From Haliclystus octoradiatus (taxonomy: Eukaryota > Cnidaria > Staurozoa > Stauromedusae > Haliclystidae), in assembly GCA_916610825.1 (NCBI GenBank), contig OU744446.1, positions 34,143,436 through 34,207,435 of the forward strand: 64,000 bases of DNA, in the 5' to 3' direction. Position 1 is the first letter of the stretch. The number at the start of each line of letters is the position of its first letter. Below the pieces are notes generated by a model that saw nothing but the letters and a program-made list of their open reading frames with translations, searched no databases and was not told where the DNA came from. Shown here one piece after another: positions 41,941-56,500 of the stretch. The position numbers and the translations under genes are program-made.

Positions 41941-42000
41941 AAACAAATTATGAAATTCAACTTGTTAAACATTTTCAATGTCCAAGTAGAATTGATGTTT
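41941..42000 (+). promoter_or_regulatory. SECIS element in the MSRA 3' UTR (type II fold)
   Basis: ATGA at 41950-41953 supplies the GA that faces GA at 41994-41995, the tandem sheared G-A core. Above it AATTCAACTTG pairs with CAAGTAGAATT, 10 of 11 positions, with one A-A mismatch. The apical part has an unpaired AA and then a mini-stem ACATT/AATGT with a short loop, as in type II SECIS. Below the core AAACA (41941-41945) pairs with TGTTT (41996-42000). It sits about 70 nt after the stop codon, within the usual range for an animal 3' UTR. Confidence 0.88.
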
Positions 42001-42024
42001 TCTCATTGTCGAAAGCAAATATCA

Positions 42025-42030
42025 AATAAA
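42025..42030 (+). terminator. MSRA polyadenylation signal candidate
   Basis: AATAAA lies 25 bases after the SECIS. A second AATAAA is at 42178-42183 and could equally be used. Both leave the SECIS inside the mRNA. Confidence 0.5.
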
Positions 42031-42284
42031 ATGTTGTCAAATTTTCAAATTATTATTTAATTGTATTTTATTATTTAAGTACTGCATAATACCATTGTAA
42101 TTATATCTTGATAATAATGATGCATTTTTATAATGTTATCTTGTCTTTTAATCTGTAATAGTGTCTAATTTTTTGTAAATAAATTGAATTGAAATGTGAA
42201 ATGTTTTCTTATGAAATTCTGTTACGCTAGACTTGAGAAATTTAAATCAAACTCTACCCCTGCAGAAAAATGTGCTAAGCTGAC

Positions 42285-42580
42285 GAACAAACATTATTGA
42301 GCTGATCATTCATGAATTCCTTGAAACTGTTCATGAATGCTTAATAGCCAAGACTTTTTTCATAAAAAGTTTAAAACTCTACATCTGCAAAAATAAATAC
42401 AGAGTTGTTGAACTGTTCATGAACTTTACGAGCTGTTCATGAACACCTCGTAACTTCACCATACTTCAAAATTTTGAATCAAACTAAAACCCCTGCAAAA
42501 AATGTGTTGAGTTCTTGAACTTTACGAACTGTTCATGAATGTTTAATGACCCAATTGTCAAGAACTGTTTTCAGAGGGTG
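42285..42580. repeat. TTCATGAAC palindromic repeats, degenerate cluster
   Basis: Two partial copies in succession with GTTCATGAAC and TTCATGAATG words and CCCTGCAAAAA-type ends. Confidence 0.5.
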
Positions 42581-42711
42581 TAAGAATATGGATAATTTAT
42601 CATCGTCATAATTTATAATTATCATCGTTTTCATATTGTATGGCAACTGAAATGTGAATAAAATTAACTTCAACTGAATACGATCTATTACCTAACAAAA
42701 ATGTACATATA

Positions 42712-42888
42712 CAGTCAAACCTAAAATAATGGTCACCTCTATACAGCGGCCACCTTTCTATAGTGGTCACTCTTCCAATGTCTAAAATAACATTTTCTAT
42801 TGAATCAAACCTGTATATAAAGGCCACCTGTTTATAGCGGTCAATTTATCTACCTCTCGTAGCTGGCCGTTATATACAGGTTTCACTG
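42712..42888. repeat. pogo/mariner-like MITE
   Basis: It begins CAGTCAAACCTAAAATAATG after TA and ends TACAGGTTTCACTG before TA. It lies between MSRA and LOXHD1. Confidence 0.75.
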
Positions 42889-43482
42889 TAGCACACATAA
42901 TAATGCATTATATGCAGGTACACACTGACAAATTGGGGGTATTCTGCAAGCCTAGGTTCTAGAAGCCAAGCGCAAATTGAGTAAAAAATTGTTATTTTCT
43001 GATTGATCGGCCAACATAGGGAAAGGCTAAAACTGCATTATGATTCCAGAAAGATAAACAAATCGCCAGGCATTGTGTTCTGGAGGAAATTGCAAATATA
43101 AGAAGATAACAAAATGAACCAAATTTGGGATTATAATACACAGAGTAATATGGGATATGACAGTAATATTGCAGATCATACAATTACAATGAAAAAAAAA
43201 GGTAAATCTTGAAAGGAAGGTGTATCTTGAATGAATGTATGGCTTTATATTGTTGGATAAAAAAGCTTACAATTATAATATATTTGACTAATTTGATTTA
43301 CAAATTAGATAGGGTGCATGTTAATGATATACATATTGATGATGTAATTTACAAAATTGTTTGTATAAAACATTATTTTTAAATTTTTAACAGAACTATA
43401 TAAAGGATGAATTGTAAATGAGCAAAATTCTATTATCAATAAAATCCGATAACATCTAACTTCAGCACCTGAGAACCACCCC

Positions 43483-43644
43483 TGCGAAAAACAGTTCAGG
43501 AGTTCTTGAACAGTTCATGAACGTTAAATGGCTCCCATGTTCCTGAACTGTTCATGAACAATTAATGAACCTTCACAGACAGTTCATGAAAATTTGGGGC
43601 CATGAACTGTTCATGAACACCTGAACTGTTTTCGCAAGGGCAGC
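43483..43644. repeat. TTCATGAAC palindromic repeat, well-formed copy
   Basis: The left end CCCTGCGAAAAACAGTTCAG is the inverse of the right end CTGAACTGTTTTCGCAAGGG. Between them are inverted GTTCATGAAC words and a GTTAAATGG / GGGGCCAT pair. Confidence 0.7.
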
Positions 43645-44392
43645 CTCAATCATTTTGGGGGCTCTCCTTTTTTTGCGCAGGCTTGGGCTTCCTTGCTTTT
43701 TTACAATTTACATTGGCATCTTTATTATGTTGAACTTGAAAAATGTATGATTTCATATTAAGCAGAAATCTGTCAGGTGAATTTGCAGACATTGGAATCC
43801 ATTGAACTGTACAAAACTGTTATACAAAAGAGTTATTTCATAAAATCAAAATTGCAGCATTAATCGCTGTATGACAACAATATAGTAAAATCCAGTTAAC
43901 ACTTTGAATGCCAAATATAAATGATTGTGAATCCCAGTTATTCTCATCTTATAATTGTTCATCGAGTATGTAATTCTCCACAGATACATTTCCAAGAAAA
44001 TGATTAGCCATATATAAAACTTTGTTAACAAAATAGATAAATGTGTTGCTTTTATTATTACACCATATTCTTATGAAGCTCAACATAATTCCATCCAATA
44101 TATCAGTAGTATTTCTATAGCCTTTTTAACCCAGAATATTGTAAAATAATCATCATTGTATGTCTCATATAATTTTACATAGCAATGTGTGTTTGTGAAT
44201 ATAATCAGATCCAACTTGACTTTAATAGCTTAACGTTGTTTAATTCATTATCTGAAAATATGAATCGATTAGAGGTGCACCGATTAATTGGAAAATAATC
44301 TGAAGTGCTGGTTAATCGGTAATTTTCCAACAGTTTTGGATAATCGGTAATCAGCCAATTATAATTTCTGACCAGGAAACATTTTGATAACC

Positions 44393-44556
44393 CTTGCAAA
44401 AAACAGTTCCGTAGTTCATGAACAGTTTGTGAATTTTCATGAACTGTTAATGAACAGTTTGTGAACAGTTCGTGAAAATTGAGGTTTGTGAAAATTGGGG
44501 CCATTTAACCTTTTATGAACTGTAAATTCTACTCCTGACCTGTTTTTTGCAGAGGG
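44393..44556. repeat. TTCATGAAC palindromic repeat
   Basis: It begins CTTGCAAAAAACAGTTC and ends CCTGACCTGTTTTTTGCAGAG. It ends just 17 bp past the LOXHD1 stop, so it may form part of the 3' UTR. Confidence 0.6.
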
Positions 44557-44572
44557 AACAATTATGTTAATT

Positions 44573-47500
44573 TTATTGGCCTCCAGGATATAAATCTCTA
44601 CACAAAAGTTTATCTCCTTTCTTCTTATCTAGCCATTGGTTACATGGAAATATAACCGTTTCGCCATTATATGAAATTTCGACTGAATCGAGCATCCAAC
44701 CAGAACTAAATCCTTTATTATCATGTTCAATTGTTAATTTATTTAATTTTCCAAGATCTAAAGCTTCAATTTTAAAATCATCACGTTGTCCTCTTTCAAA
44801 TAAATCTTTAAATTTCTTTTTTAATGGTCTTTTTCCTGTATCACCGTTTTCACCATATAACGTAATCATAACATTGGCATTTGTTCCAGCATGTGCAATA
44901 TCTGCTGTGACCACAACAATGTCATATTGGACAGGCTTCAATTCTGAAAATCGAAAAATATACATGCAGAAAAATGTCTAAGTCACTACAGTCAATCTGA
45001 AATTAGGATTACGGTACGGTGAAGTAATACCTCCAAGGTCCGACAAAAGTAGGAATCCTTGAATCCTAGATTACTGAAGGTTAGAGTAACTTCGGAAGAA
45101 AACTGATATTTTTATGATTTATATGTCAAACTTCGAAAAAGCATTTCAGAACAAAATGTTGAAATGCCTGTAGGATTGCTTTTGTCGGGCTCTTCTACAA
45201 TATTAATACAGTGAAACCTGAATAAAGTACTTAACTATGAGACCAAGAGAAACAAACCGCTTTATGCAGGTGGCTTTATAAATAGGGTTGATTCAATCGT
45301 AAATATTATTTCTGACATTACAAGGGTGACCACTATAGACAGGTGACTGATGTATAGAAGTAATCATTACAACAGGTTTGACTGTAGAAATAATGCATTA
45401 TTACATTTTTTCAGTCAGATATACTTATTACTGATTATTTATGACAGGGATTTCTACCAGCCAGTGAGATGTAGAGAAATCGGTCATTATATGCATACAT
45501 ATGAACTTTATATACAGAGTTGATTCAATAGAAAAAAACTATTTACAACATTGCAAGGATGACCACTGTAGACAGGTGGCTCTTATAGCAGGTTTGATTG
45601 TATTAGCAATGTGACATTTACAAACGCAATGCATGCAAGCCGGCTACAGCTTAATTAACTCAGGTAGCAACTATATCTTCAGATAGCTTACTTTTGTCAA
45701 TTAATTCTTCATTACCCTGCAATTTCTCAGGGAACAATCCAAAGCAGTTAGTCATTGCAACACAATTAAAACAATAAATTAATGCTCCTGTGAAAACAGT
45801 TCATGATTACTAAATGATCCAGTTTCATGAACTGTTAATGAACTTTGAAAAAAGTTCATGAGAATTGATCCATTTAACATATAAACTAATACATGAACCG
45901 TTTATAAGGTGTTCATGAACTGTTCATTGAAATATTCATGAAAATGGAACCATTTAAGGTGTTTATAAGGTGTCCATGGACAGTTCATGAGAGTTTGTAA
46001 AGTTTGTAAACTCTCCATGAACCGTTTATGAACTCAACAAGTTAGTTTGAGGAGTAAATGTTATCACCTCTAATTGATGTTTTCCTAGATTTTTCAGCTG
46101 ACGATTTTTCAAATGTCACAGCACCTGTTGATCCATCACTTAACATTAACCATTCGTTACATGAAAATGTGAAACTAAAAAAAAAATGACAGGCATTAAA
46201 GTACATATGTTGAAAAGGGACTGGACCAAAGATCCCCTGAGAAAAACAGTTCAGGAGTTCATGAAGAGTTCATGAACTAAACGTTATATGGCCCTAATTT
46301 TCATGAACTTTTCATGAACCTTCACGGACAGTTTATGAACAATTCATGAACTTTGCAAGCATTTTTGCAGGGGTGTATATGCAGTTATTTTGCGACATTG
46401 TCAATGGAAAGGAGTCCTTCGAATCATCACCTATTTCCTGTCATGGTGTCTTTGACAATGATATCTTGGAGATGCCATTTATTACCAGATTCAGTATCTT
46501 TAATAGGTGCTCCTTTACGTCTAATATGATTAACAGTAACACGTTGGATATCACCAAATGACGATGGTACTGATAATTCAACGTCATCAGATTGACCGCG
46601 GCGGAATAATTGTTTCTTTGTTGAATTTTCAATTGTTAAAGCTTTTGATGTATTATCATTGATATCTTGAAGGGTAATCAATGCATTGTGATTTGTACCA
46701 GCACTTTTGAGATCAGATGTGACAAGTGTCATTTGAAGATCTAAGAACACAAATTAAGATAATCAGTAAATAACCACCCCTGCGAAAAACAGTTCAGGAG
46801 TTCATGAACAGTTCATGAACAGTTCATGAACGTTAAATGGCTCCAATTTTCCTGAACTGTTAATGAACTTTTCATGAACAGTTCATGAACCCTCATAGAC
46901 AGTTCATGAACCCTCAGAGACAGTTCATGAACAGTTCATAGACAGCTTTTTATTTTTAATAATATTATTATATAATAATAATAGACATATAATATTTTCT
47001 TGGTCTCTCAAGCAAAGGTTTGAAATTTTACAAGAAGGGGAGAAAACCAAAACATAATCTATCATATTGAAATCATCACATAAAGTTCTTCTAAGAAGTC
47101 TGCATCAACTATAAATTTTCAATAACTGAATTTTTACTGAGAACCTTAACTGAAAACTTACTGAATATAGTGTAATTGGGAAATTTTCAGTAGCTTTCAA
47201 ACTTTAAGGTGCATTCCAGCAGTTATTCAGTGGAATGAAAATAATCTAGATAATTGAAGAATTTCAGTATGTTTTCAGTACCCAATCCCATTCAAGAAGG
47301 TTTTCAGTAGTTTTTCAACTGCGATTCACCAAAAGTTTATAGTGAATCTAGTGAAAAATTTAGTTATTTCGAATTTGAGACTTTCCAAATTATTTTATTA
47401 AGCTTACCTTTCTTTCCTTTCTGTTTGCGTTTTTTCTCTTCCGGTAAATTGCTACAAGGAATTTCACGCACAAGACTACCATCATCTTCATTCTTTGCTA

Positions 47501-50500
47501 ACCAACGAGAACATGGGAATTCAAACGTGTAATCAGTATTTTCATCAATGATTTCAACCTGTCTTAAATACCATGCCGATCGTGGAAATTTGTTATCGTG
47601 CCAAATTCGGATTTTAAAAATATCACCTGGGTATAAAAAAGGATTCTTGATCATTTTCAAGGTTGATTTTCTCAATTAACTTGGTAACTGTGTTACAGAA
47701 TCCCTAGGTTTCTATATGTGACAAAATATAGCTTATAGATGACCACTGAATAAATATGTAACGAGTGGATGACCGTTCATGAGCTGTTTGTCGATTTATG
47801 ATACGTTCATGAACACCTTCTACACCCCTGCATAAAACTTCAGGAGTTCACGAACAGTACAGGAATGTTAAATGGCCCCAAATTTACTGTTCATGCACTC
47901 CTGATTTGTTCTTGTTTTACGATTCATGAACAAATTAATGAATGTTTCCAATGAACGTTATAAGCAGATGATAATGATGGAGCTACCACTACATAATTTG
48001 TTTGTCAGCTGAAATTACTTAATATTTATTAAAGGGGATACCAAAAGAGTTCCAACTTTTTAGTTCGACGCTCAATTTTTTATCAAATGATTACAAATGA
48101 ATTATACTCATCTTGTTGAGGTTGAAACAATTCTTACCTAGACTCAACATTGAGAAAGTGAATGTATCAGTTTGGTTCCTTTCGAATTTATCTTTATTTG
48201 TTTCAGAATTCTTTAATGGTAATTCTTCTGATGATCCTTTAATACCAAACATTACCAAATATACATTGGCATCAGTTCCTCCACCACGCATATCTCCAGT
48301 ATGAACGTGAATTTTGTAAGATGTTTCTAGAAGAATTTAAATGATAATTAGAAAATATGTAAGCATAGTTATTTTTAGGATCAATAATAATAGGGAGTTC
48401 CAATATCCAAGCAAGAAGCAGAAGTTTAAAGGATAAACATTGACCAGCGGTCGCTACGACGAGCTCAACTTGAATTAAGCTTAGTGTAAATGCATCGATC
48501 AATGTCAGTTATGGCTTAGTATGGCTTCAAATTTCAATTTCCAACATGGTTTCAGGTACAGAAACAATACAAACGACAAACACGCACATGATTCTAAGCT
48601 TGTATAGCCCACCGGTCAATTTTACCCCTTTAGCAATTGTGATTCAACAGTCACCTACTCCCAACCCTGCAAAAAACAGTTCAGGAGTTCATGAACACTT
48701 CATGAAATTTGGGGCCATTTAACATCCCTGAATCGTGAACTCCAGAGAACCAGATGGTATGAAGAATGTATCGACCCTTCCAATGTATTAAGAATGTATT
48801 CATGCTAATGTCCTATTTCCTGAGTAGTGGCTTTTTTTTCTCCCCATAATAATGGTAGTAAAAAATAGCGTTAATATCGTTATTGATATCGGATAAAGCA
48901 CAACATAATACAAATAAAAAGAGTGATCTGCAAATATTTATTGTTTGTTGTTGTGGTCTGTGAGGTCTGACAATCTGACATTGGTCTGACTGATTATTTA
49001 TTAGAAGCATATATAAAATCAATTAATGAGACTGTGGCTATTGCTTGGTCCTTGTAAATAAGAGACATATAAGATGTTTGGCTTGCCAGGCATCGCGCCC
49101 TTGAGTCTAGCATACCAAAAATGTATAAAATCATCATCATTAGTAAAAAATCTTCGGTGAAAATATACTACAGTCAAACCTGTTATAATGGTCAACCTGT
49201 CTGTAGTGGTCACTCTTGCAATGTCTAAAGCAGTATTTTCTACTGAATAAAACCTGTATATAAAGGCCACCTGCCTATAGTGGTCAATTTATCTACCTCT
49301 TGTAGCTGGCCGTTATATACAGGTTTCACTGTACTAGCTTACCCGGTTTGGGGAAAAATAATGAATTCAAAAATACATGTGAAAACGAGCATTTTTTGTT
49401 TTGCTACAAAAAATCTTTACATAACATTATCATACCTTCTATGACCCTTTTGCCATCGATTTCAGCAGGTAATTCTCTGAATATTAGTCCGTCGTCAGAT
49501 TCAACTGTGGACATCCATTTATTACATTTAAAACATGTTATTTGATCAGTGTTGTGGTTACGAAGCAAAATCTATGACAGGGAAACATCAAAATCGACAT
49601 AAAGGGTAGTCTGCGTTACAGACCGCGATTCATTCACAAAAGAATAGGGTCTGTGTGATTTTCACAGTTCTCTGTCCAGCCACTCTACGAAAACGTAGAG
49701 CGGAAGTTTCTGATCAATGCATGGTAAATCTATTGTTCTTAGATAAGAAATTCATCACCTCTGTTCGATTACTTAATTGTCATAGCTACGAAGCCTAAAA
49801 TAGAACTTATTGCAATCATGTCAACTGAAGTGAACAAAGTAATGTGAGAATCCCGTTGAGAATCACCTTAATCTTGCATAATTATGTGACATCAATCTTA
49901 TTCTGATACGAGGCCCGGACAGAGAAACCGAGCAATTCACACAGACCCTATTCTTTTGTGAATGAATTGCGGTCTGTAACGCAGGCTACATAAAGGGAAG
50001 TCAAACATCATTAACCTGTATGTATTACATACAACTTAACTACCTAGTTACTAAGGCAACTCAATCAAACTAGTAGTATTAGTAGTAGTATGGAAAACCA
50101 CATTATAGGAATGTGTCGCCTAACGTTTTGCCATACAAAGAACACCACAAATCACTGTCAGACATAGAAGCTTATCAATAAGACAATATACAATACAAAA
50201 CAGGCCAAAAGAAGTCTGGATTTCTTCAATACCTTCTCTAAGAACCAATTTTTTCTTGTACCGTCACCACGATGACCGATTTGTAACTTTGAAGGTGTGC
50301 CAACATCTTCTAAATCAACTTTGATAAGATCAATGGAGCCTCTTTCAAATCTAAAATGTATAATATTATTTAACATCTTATTTGTCTAACTCATCTTGAC
50401 CTGTTACTGTCACAATGAAATCATTTCTTTGTTCTTCAAGTATTCAATGCTGACGGCAGCTAAATGACCACTCCTGCGAGAATAGTTTGGGGGTTCATAG

Positions 50501-53500
50501 ACAGTTCATGAACAGTTTATGAACGGGTTCATAGACAGTACATGAACTGTTTTTCGCAGGGGCAGAAATGAAAAATTAGCTTCTGATATATTTTGCTTAA
50601 TTCCCCTGTGAAAAAAATTCATGAATTCATGAATGAACAGTTCATGAACCTTTTAGCAATTTCGCGTTCATGAACTCATGAAATATTTTGCAAGGGGTCT
50701 TGCCAGCATAATCCGTAGGCTAGCCTTCTAAACATTGAATTTGTCAAAAAAATATATACAGTGAAACCTGTATATAACGGCCAGCTACGATAGGTAATAA
50801 ATTGACCACTATAGACAGATGGCCTTTATATACAGGTTCAATCCAATAGAAAATACTATTCTAGACATTGCGAAAGTGACCACTATAGACAGCTGGCCGC
50901 TGTATAGAGGTGACTGTTAGAACAGGTTTGACTGTACATCTTTCTTCAATGTTCAACATGCTGGAATAATGAGTAATCCTAATAACCTAATACGTATCTT
51001 TGAGCAATGCTATCAGGCATACATAATATTTTATATGTATTTAGTAATGTATATTTATAATCAGTACAAAATAGAATTTTCAATGAATGAAATCAACTTT
51101 TATCTATTGCTAGCTGTAAAACAATTTTTGCTCCAATAGCTATGTGCTAATGCAGCAATACACCTAGCCTGAATTTCAGGCAGAATTTAACTTCGTATTT
51201 CTTCCTTTTTTACGACTTTTATAATTTCAACTTTTTATAGTTTTAATTTACGGTGATATGTCTTTTGAAGGAATATTATTTGGCTTATCTTTTTTGCAGT
51301 CTAAAATTTAGTCATTTTGAAAAAACGTTCTATTGGAACAGCCTGGTAGTAGTGCAATGGAAATTACGCCTACTCCTCCGCCCGGAATGAAGGTGTACCT
51401 GTCATCTTCCTTTTGTAGTACAATTTCTGATGTTGATCCTGATAATCCATGAAGTTTGAAATAAACAGTTGAGTCTGTACCAGCACCATTGACATCCCCA
51501 GTATAAATTGTCATATCATGTAATATTTCTAAGAAGAAAGTAAAAATGACATGCTTTAGAGAAGTACAGCTAATACACCTCCTGCGAAAAATAGTTCAGG
51601 AGTTCATGAACAGTTCATGAACGTAAAATGTCCCCTAATTTTCATGAAGTGTTCATGATCTGTTTGTGAAGATTTATGAAACTTTAGGCCATTCAACTTT
51701 CATGAACTTTTGATGAACTGTTCATGAATTCCTGAACTGTTCTTCGCAGGGCCATAGAGAATAATCCATAGATTTGCAGAGTTACTAGTTGATTGTTCAT
51801 TTTTCAGTCAATTTTTCCTTGGTGTAAATCAATATGATCAATATGTCAATAGGTGAATGTTTCGCACCAAGCAATAAACTGAATTCACATCAAAGTTCGT
51901 TTTGCTGTTGTTATCCAACATTTTGGAATTCATGAATACCTGTTGGTTGTCTCGTTATAATCACATATTTTATCAATCAATCGTTAGGGAATCCCGAAAT
52001 GCTTCTTTAAATGAAAGCAAGAATATGTAGTGGTGTTTGGGCACTATCCTCCAGAAACAAACCACACAAAAGAAAAAGACTGTGCCGCATGCTAACTACA
52101 GTGAAACCTATATATAACAAGCATCAATGAGATGTACAGTCAAACCTGTTATACGGGTCACCTCTATACAGTGACCACCTGTCTGTAGTGGCCACTCTTG
52201 CATTGATCATTATATGCCAGTGGCAATTCTATACAGGGTTGATTGAATAAAAAAATGCTAGAGTGACCACTATAGACAGGTGGCCACTGTATCAGATGTG
52301 AGAATTCAAATTTCAAAATAGTCTGAAATCAAGGATATCTAGTTGATTTGTAATGGATTTCAATTGGGAAAAGGCATAGAGTTCACAAGTCTGGAAATAG
52401 TCTGGAATCTGCAAAGAGTCTGAAAATTCTCATGTCTGCTGTATAGAAGTTACCGTTAATACAGGTTTGATTGTATTTTATGATGTCTACTTACAGGCTT
52501 AAAGGTAGATAATGATGATTCTGATAAATATTTTTCTTACTTGCTTTGTATGACACACTCTTTTCATCACTAACTGAAAATATACGACGTGTTTTACCAT
52601 CCTCTTTATTTTTCCCTAGCCATGCATCACAAGGGATATGAAATTTCTTTCCAGTTGTTGGTACGTTAATTTCAATGTGATTCACATACCATGTGTCATT
52701 TGGACGGTTGCCATCATGTCCAAGCTAGAAAGCATAATAATAAGAACTTCAAATTTATGAACTAAAATATAACCGGCTTTAGTGTAATTCCGTTTGTCTG
52801 CAATTCGCTTTTGAAGCTCTAAAAAAGTATTCTCGTCAAAGGTTTGTTAATTCTTTTTAAGATAACTCAATTTCACAATTCAAATACAAATTCAATTTCA
52901 AATAGCTATATAATTAATGATTATCATAACTTTTTAACCTATCCATTAGTAAAATCCATTGTACTGCAAGTGGTTTCATCCTAAGACATGTTGAGATATT
53001 TCTGCTGAACAGTATATAACGTTTTCACAAATTATTCTCGTACCCGCTTATTTAACTAGTTCATGAATGTGAAATTGTCTGAAAGTTCATGAATTGTTCA
53101 TGAATTGTTCATGAACGTTAAAAGGTCCAATTTTTATGATTTGTTCATAAAAAATTAGAAACAAATCCACGATAACAAGCAATTTGATGTTGAACTTTTC
53201 ATGAACTGTTCATGACTAATGTCCATCAACAGTTCATGGATGTTAATGAAATTCATGAACTCAACTATTTGTTTGCAGGGAAAGTAAAATTTTAGTAAGT
53301 AATACTTGTAGCTACACACCTCTATCTTTTTTAATTCTCCAACATCACAAGAATCAATAGAAAATGTTTCTACAGAACTTGGCATGAATGATTCCTTCTC
53401 AACTAGGTCAAGATCAATCATTTCAGATACAGCTTGAGTACCAATTAAAACAATAAAAACATTGGCAGATGTCCCATGGTCTTTCTCTTTACCAGTAAAT

Positions 53501-56500
53501 AATTTGATTGTATAAGGAATAACTGCAGAATAAAAATCATGGTATATTGTGAACCACAGTAAATATTAATTGAAAATGACAAAACGGAATAGCTTGATTG
53601 GTATTTTGGAGGCAGGCGCAGATTGAGACGGGTGAGAGTGTGGCAAATGATACCACTAAATTTTTTGGTAAATTTTTAAGATGACGTCATTATAAATAGC
53701 TACGTCATCATTCTTTTGTTAATTTTAAATTTATTTTATATATTTTTTTAAATTCAAATTTTTTTCTAATTATTTTAACGATAAATTTATTTATTTTGAG
53801 CCCCATAGAATAATTCCTGGATCTGCAAGCATGTGTCAAGTATCAGAAAGGATTCAAATTGCCATCAATTTTCATTGCATTCATCCAAAATTACCTGACA
53901 AGGGCTTTATAAAAATAGTTTCTAGAGTTACAAACTTGGGTGGTTGCAGATAAACAGGAATTTAATACATTCCAATTGCGCACTAGGTGACATGATTTGC
54001 ACACTAACAAGTATACAAATAGATTTGCCTAAATGAATATTATGGTAGCCATCTAGTTCTACCCCATGTGAAAATAGTTCTTGAGTTCATGAACGTGAAA
54101 TTGCCTAAAAGTTCATGAACTTTCAAGAACTTTCAAGAAATTTCACGTTTATGAACCAGTTCATGAACTGTGCATGAACTGTGCATGAGCTCATAGAGTT
54201 TTTCACAGGGGATTAAGTTATGCACTCAAATTATAAATCAAGTTTCCTGAAAAGCCATCACAAACGCACAACAGAAGTTAAGATAAACAGGAAAGGTTAC
54301 AGAAGTGTCCTGATCATGTTTTATACTCAAATAATTAAAATGGTTTATATGTATGAATTGTTTTATATTTTCATGATGAAAATCAAAATTCAATACAGAA
54401 ATCAATTAAGTTCCCAGAAATTCAAACACGTTTTTCACAAAATGATATTTCTTGGTATTTTAAAACAATTCCATCAACTTTTGAGAAACAAAGAAAATCA
54501 TATTGTGGTGATATTCAAGCCAAATGAAATATTTGAAACAAACACTGTTGATGACAAGAAATATTTTACCATCAGAATGTCCCGCGTTTGATTTTTTGTT
54601 AGTATTTCCAGCATACTCTTTATCAAACATGTCATCTGCAGTACTGCTTCTTCGTATTTTCTTTGACGATAATGCTCCTCCATGACTCATACTTGATTTA
54701 CGAGAGTGTAATGAAGTTGTATCGTCATCAATACTCTGATTACTACCAGCGAATGACATTCTTGATGAATACAAAGATGATTTGTCACCCTAAATAACAA
54801 ATAAAACACAAGATACAAATTAACTTATATCAAGACTTATTGAATGTCACACAAAATAATTTAATTTCCTCAATTTGAAATCACATTGTAAATCCATAGA
54901 AGACAATATAATCAATCCATACAAGATAACTTCGAGCATTAGTTAGTAAAAACAGAATATTCTAAAATCGTGTTGTTGTTATGGATGAATGCTCGATAGA
55001 TGCCGTGATCTTATCATGCTCAATCGTCGTGATAGAAACTTTTACAGTATGACGTCACTTAACTTTCATTCTCCGTTGTTCGATATTTGAAATTCTCATT
55101 TTTCCAAATACTTATCATTAAATAGTTATTTCTTAAAAAATTCTTATCCGTTTATCGAAAAACTTGGAAAAGTAATCAAGTCACTTAGTACATCCTTGTT
55201 TAGATTGTCTAATTTAATCATTTATGAATTCACTCAGCAGTATTGTACATTCGAGTCTATGTTCCATGGGCATACAGACCTAACTCTAATATGAACAGTT
55301 CAAAACTCCTATGGACTCTATGAACTCCTACTGTTTAGCAAAGCTTAATATGTATCAAATTGTAATGAATCATACAAAATCGACAATCGCTGTGCTACCT
55401 TTTAACGTTGTTACATTGCAATAAAACTTTGCATGGCATGTTTTTAGATCATTTAGCACCATTTACGAATTTGTTATTCCTGATTTTTAAAGTTTTTTCT
55501 TTTTCATCACCCTAATTGACAGCCTATGGACCAGTTAGTTTTTCTTACAGCAAAAGTACATAATTATAATTTCAAGTGCTCAAAAGGTCAAAATGAATGC
55601 TATAAACACCAATGTAACAGGCAGAGTTGGGGAAGGTAATTCTACTCCTTAGGATTTACCGCCGTGGCTGTGAAGTGAAGACAGTCCTCTAATGTCTAGT
55701 ATGAATATTACCATAATAATATCTAACTGAAATAACAAACTCAGATATGAGAAATGAGAATTATAATACCTGGAAATTCTTTTCATATAAACTCTTTTGA
55801 ATCTTTCCGTCATCCTTTGATTTCGATAACCATCTTTCACAATGAAATATATATCTCTTCTCTGATTCGTTACTATTTATAACTTCAACACGATCCAAAA
55901 ACCAAGACGGATTTAATAACGAGTTGTCATGACGAATGACTGCTTTGTTGATGTAACCAAGATCAGCTGCTTCAATAGTAAATATATCTTCCTAATTTGG
56001 AGAAAGAGATTAGAGATTGATAGATTATATATTTCAAACATATAGGAACATACAAAATTGCAAATGATAACATTGAGTCAAATATGACAGTTACAGTATA
56101 TCTTATTTATATCTTATTGAATTAACCCTGTATATAAAGGCCACCTGGATATCATTGTGGTCAATTTATTTATATCTCGTGGCTGGCTGTTATAAGTGTT
56201 ATATACGTTGCACTGTATAGATATCGCATGATGCAGCAAAGCATTATTTCATTATCAAGAAAAAACTAAGCAAATTAATTATCATCCTAGTTCAGTCACA
56301 ACTGAAGGAAAAGCCTTGAAAAGTCTGCTAAACCAATAAAGGCAAAAAAGTGATCAAGTTGATAGAAAACGATGAGAACAGCTTTGCGGCAACTCTCTTG
56401 ACCACTATAATTATGACCACGTAGTTACATACAAACGTTAGTGTGTTAAAAAGCATGTACACAGGTTGAATGATACATTGAAACCTCTGTATAGAGGTCA

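Noticed and set aside
54220..54591. 123-codon plus-strand frame overlapping a LOXHD1 exon
   Set aside because: It is antisense to exon 54570-54789 and its intron, with no recognisable domain.
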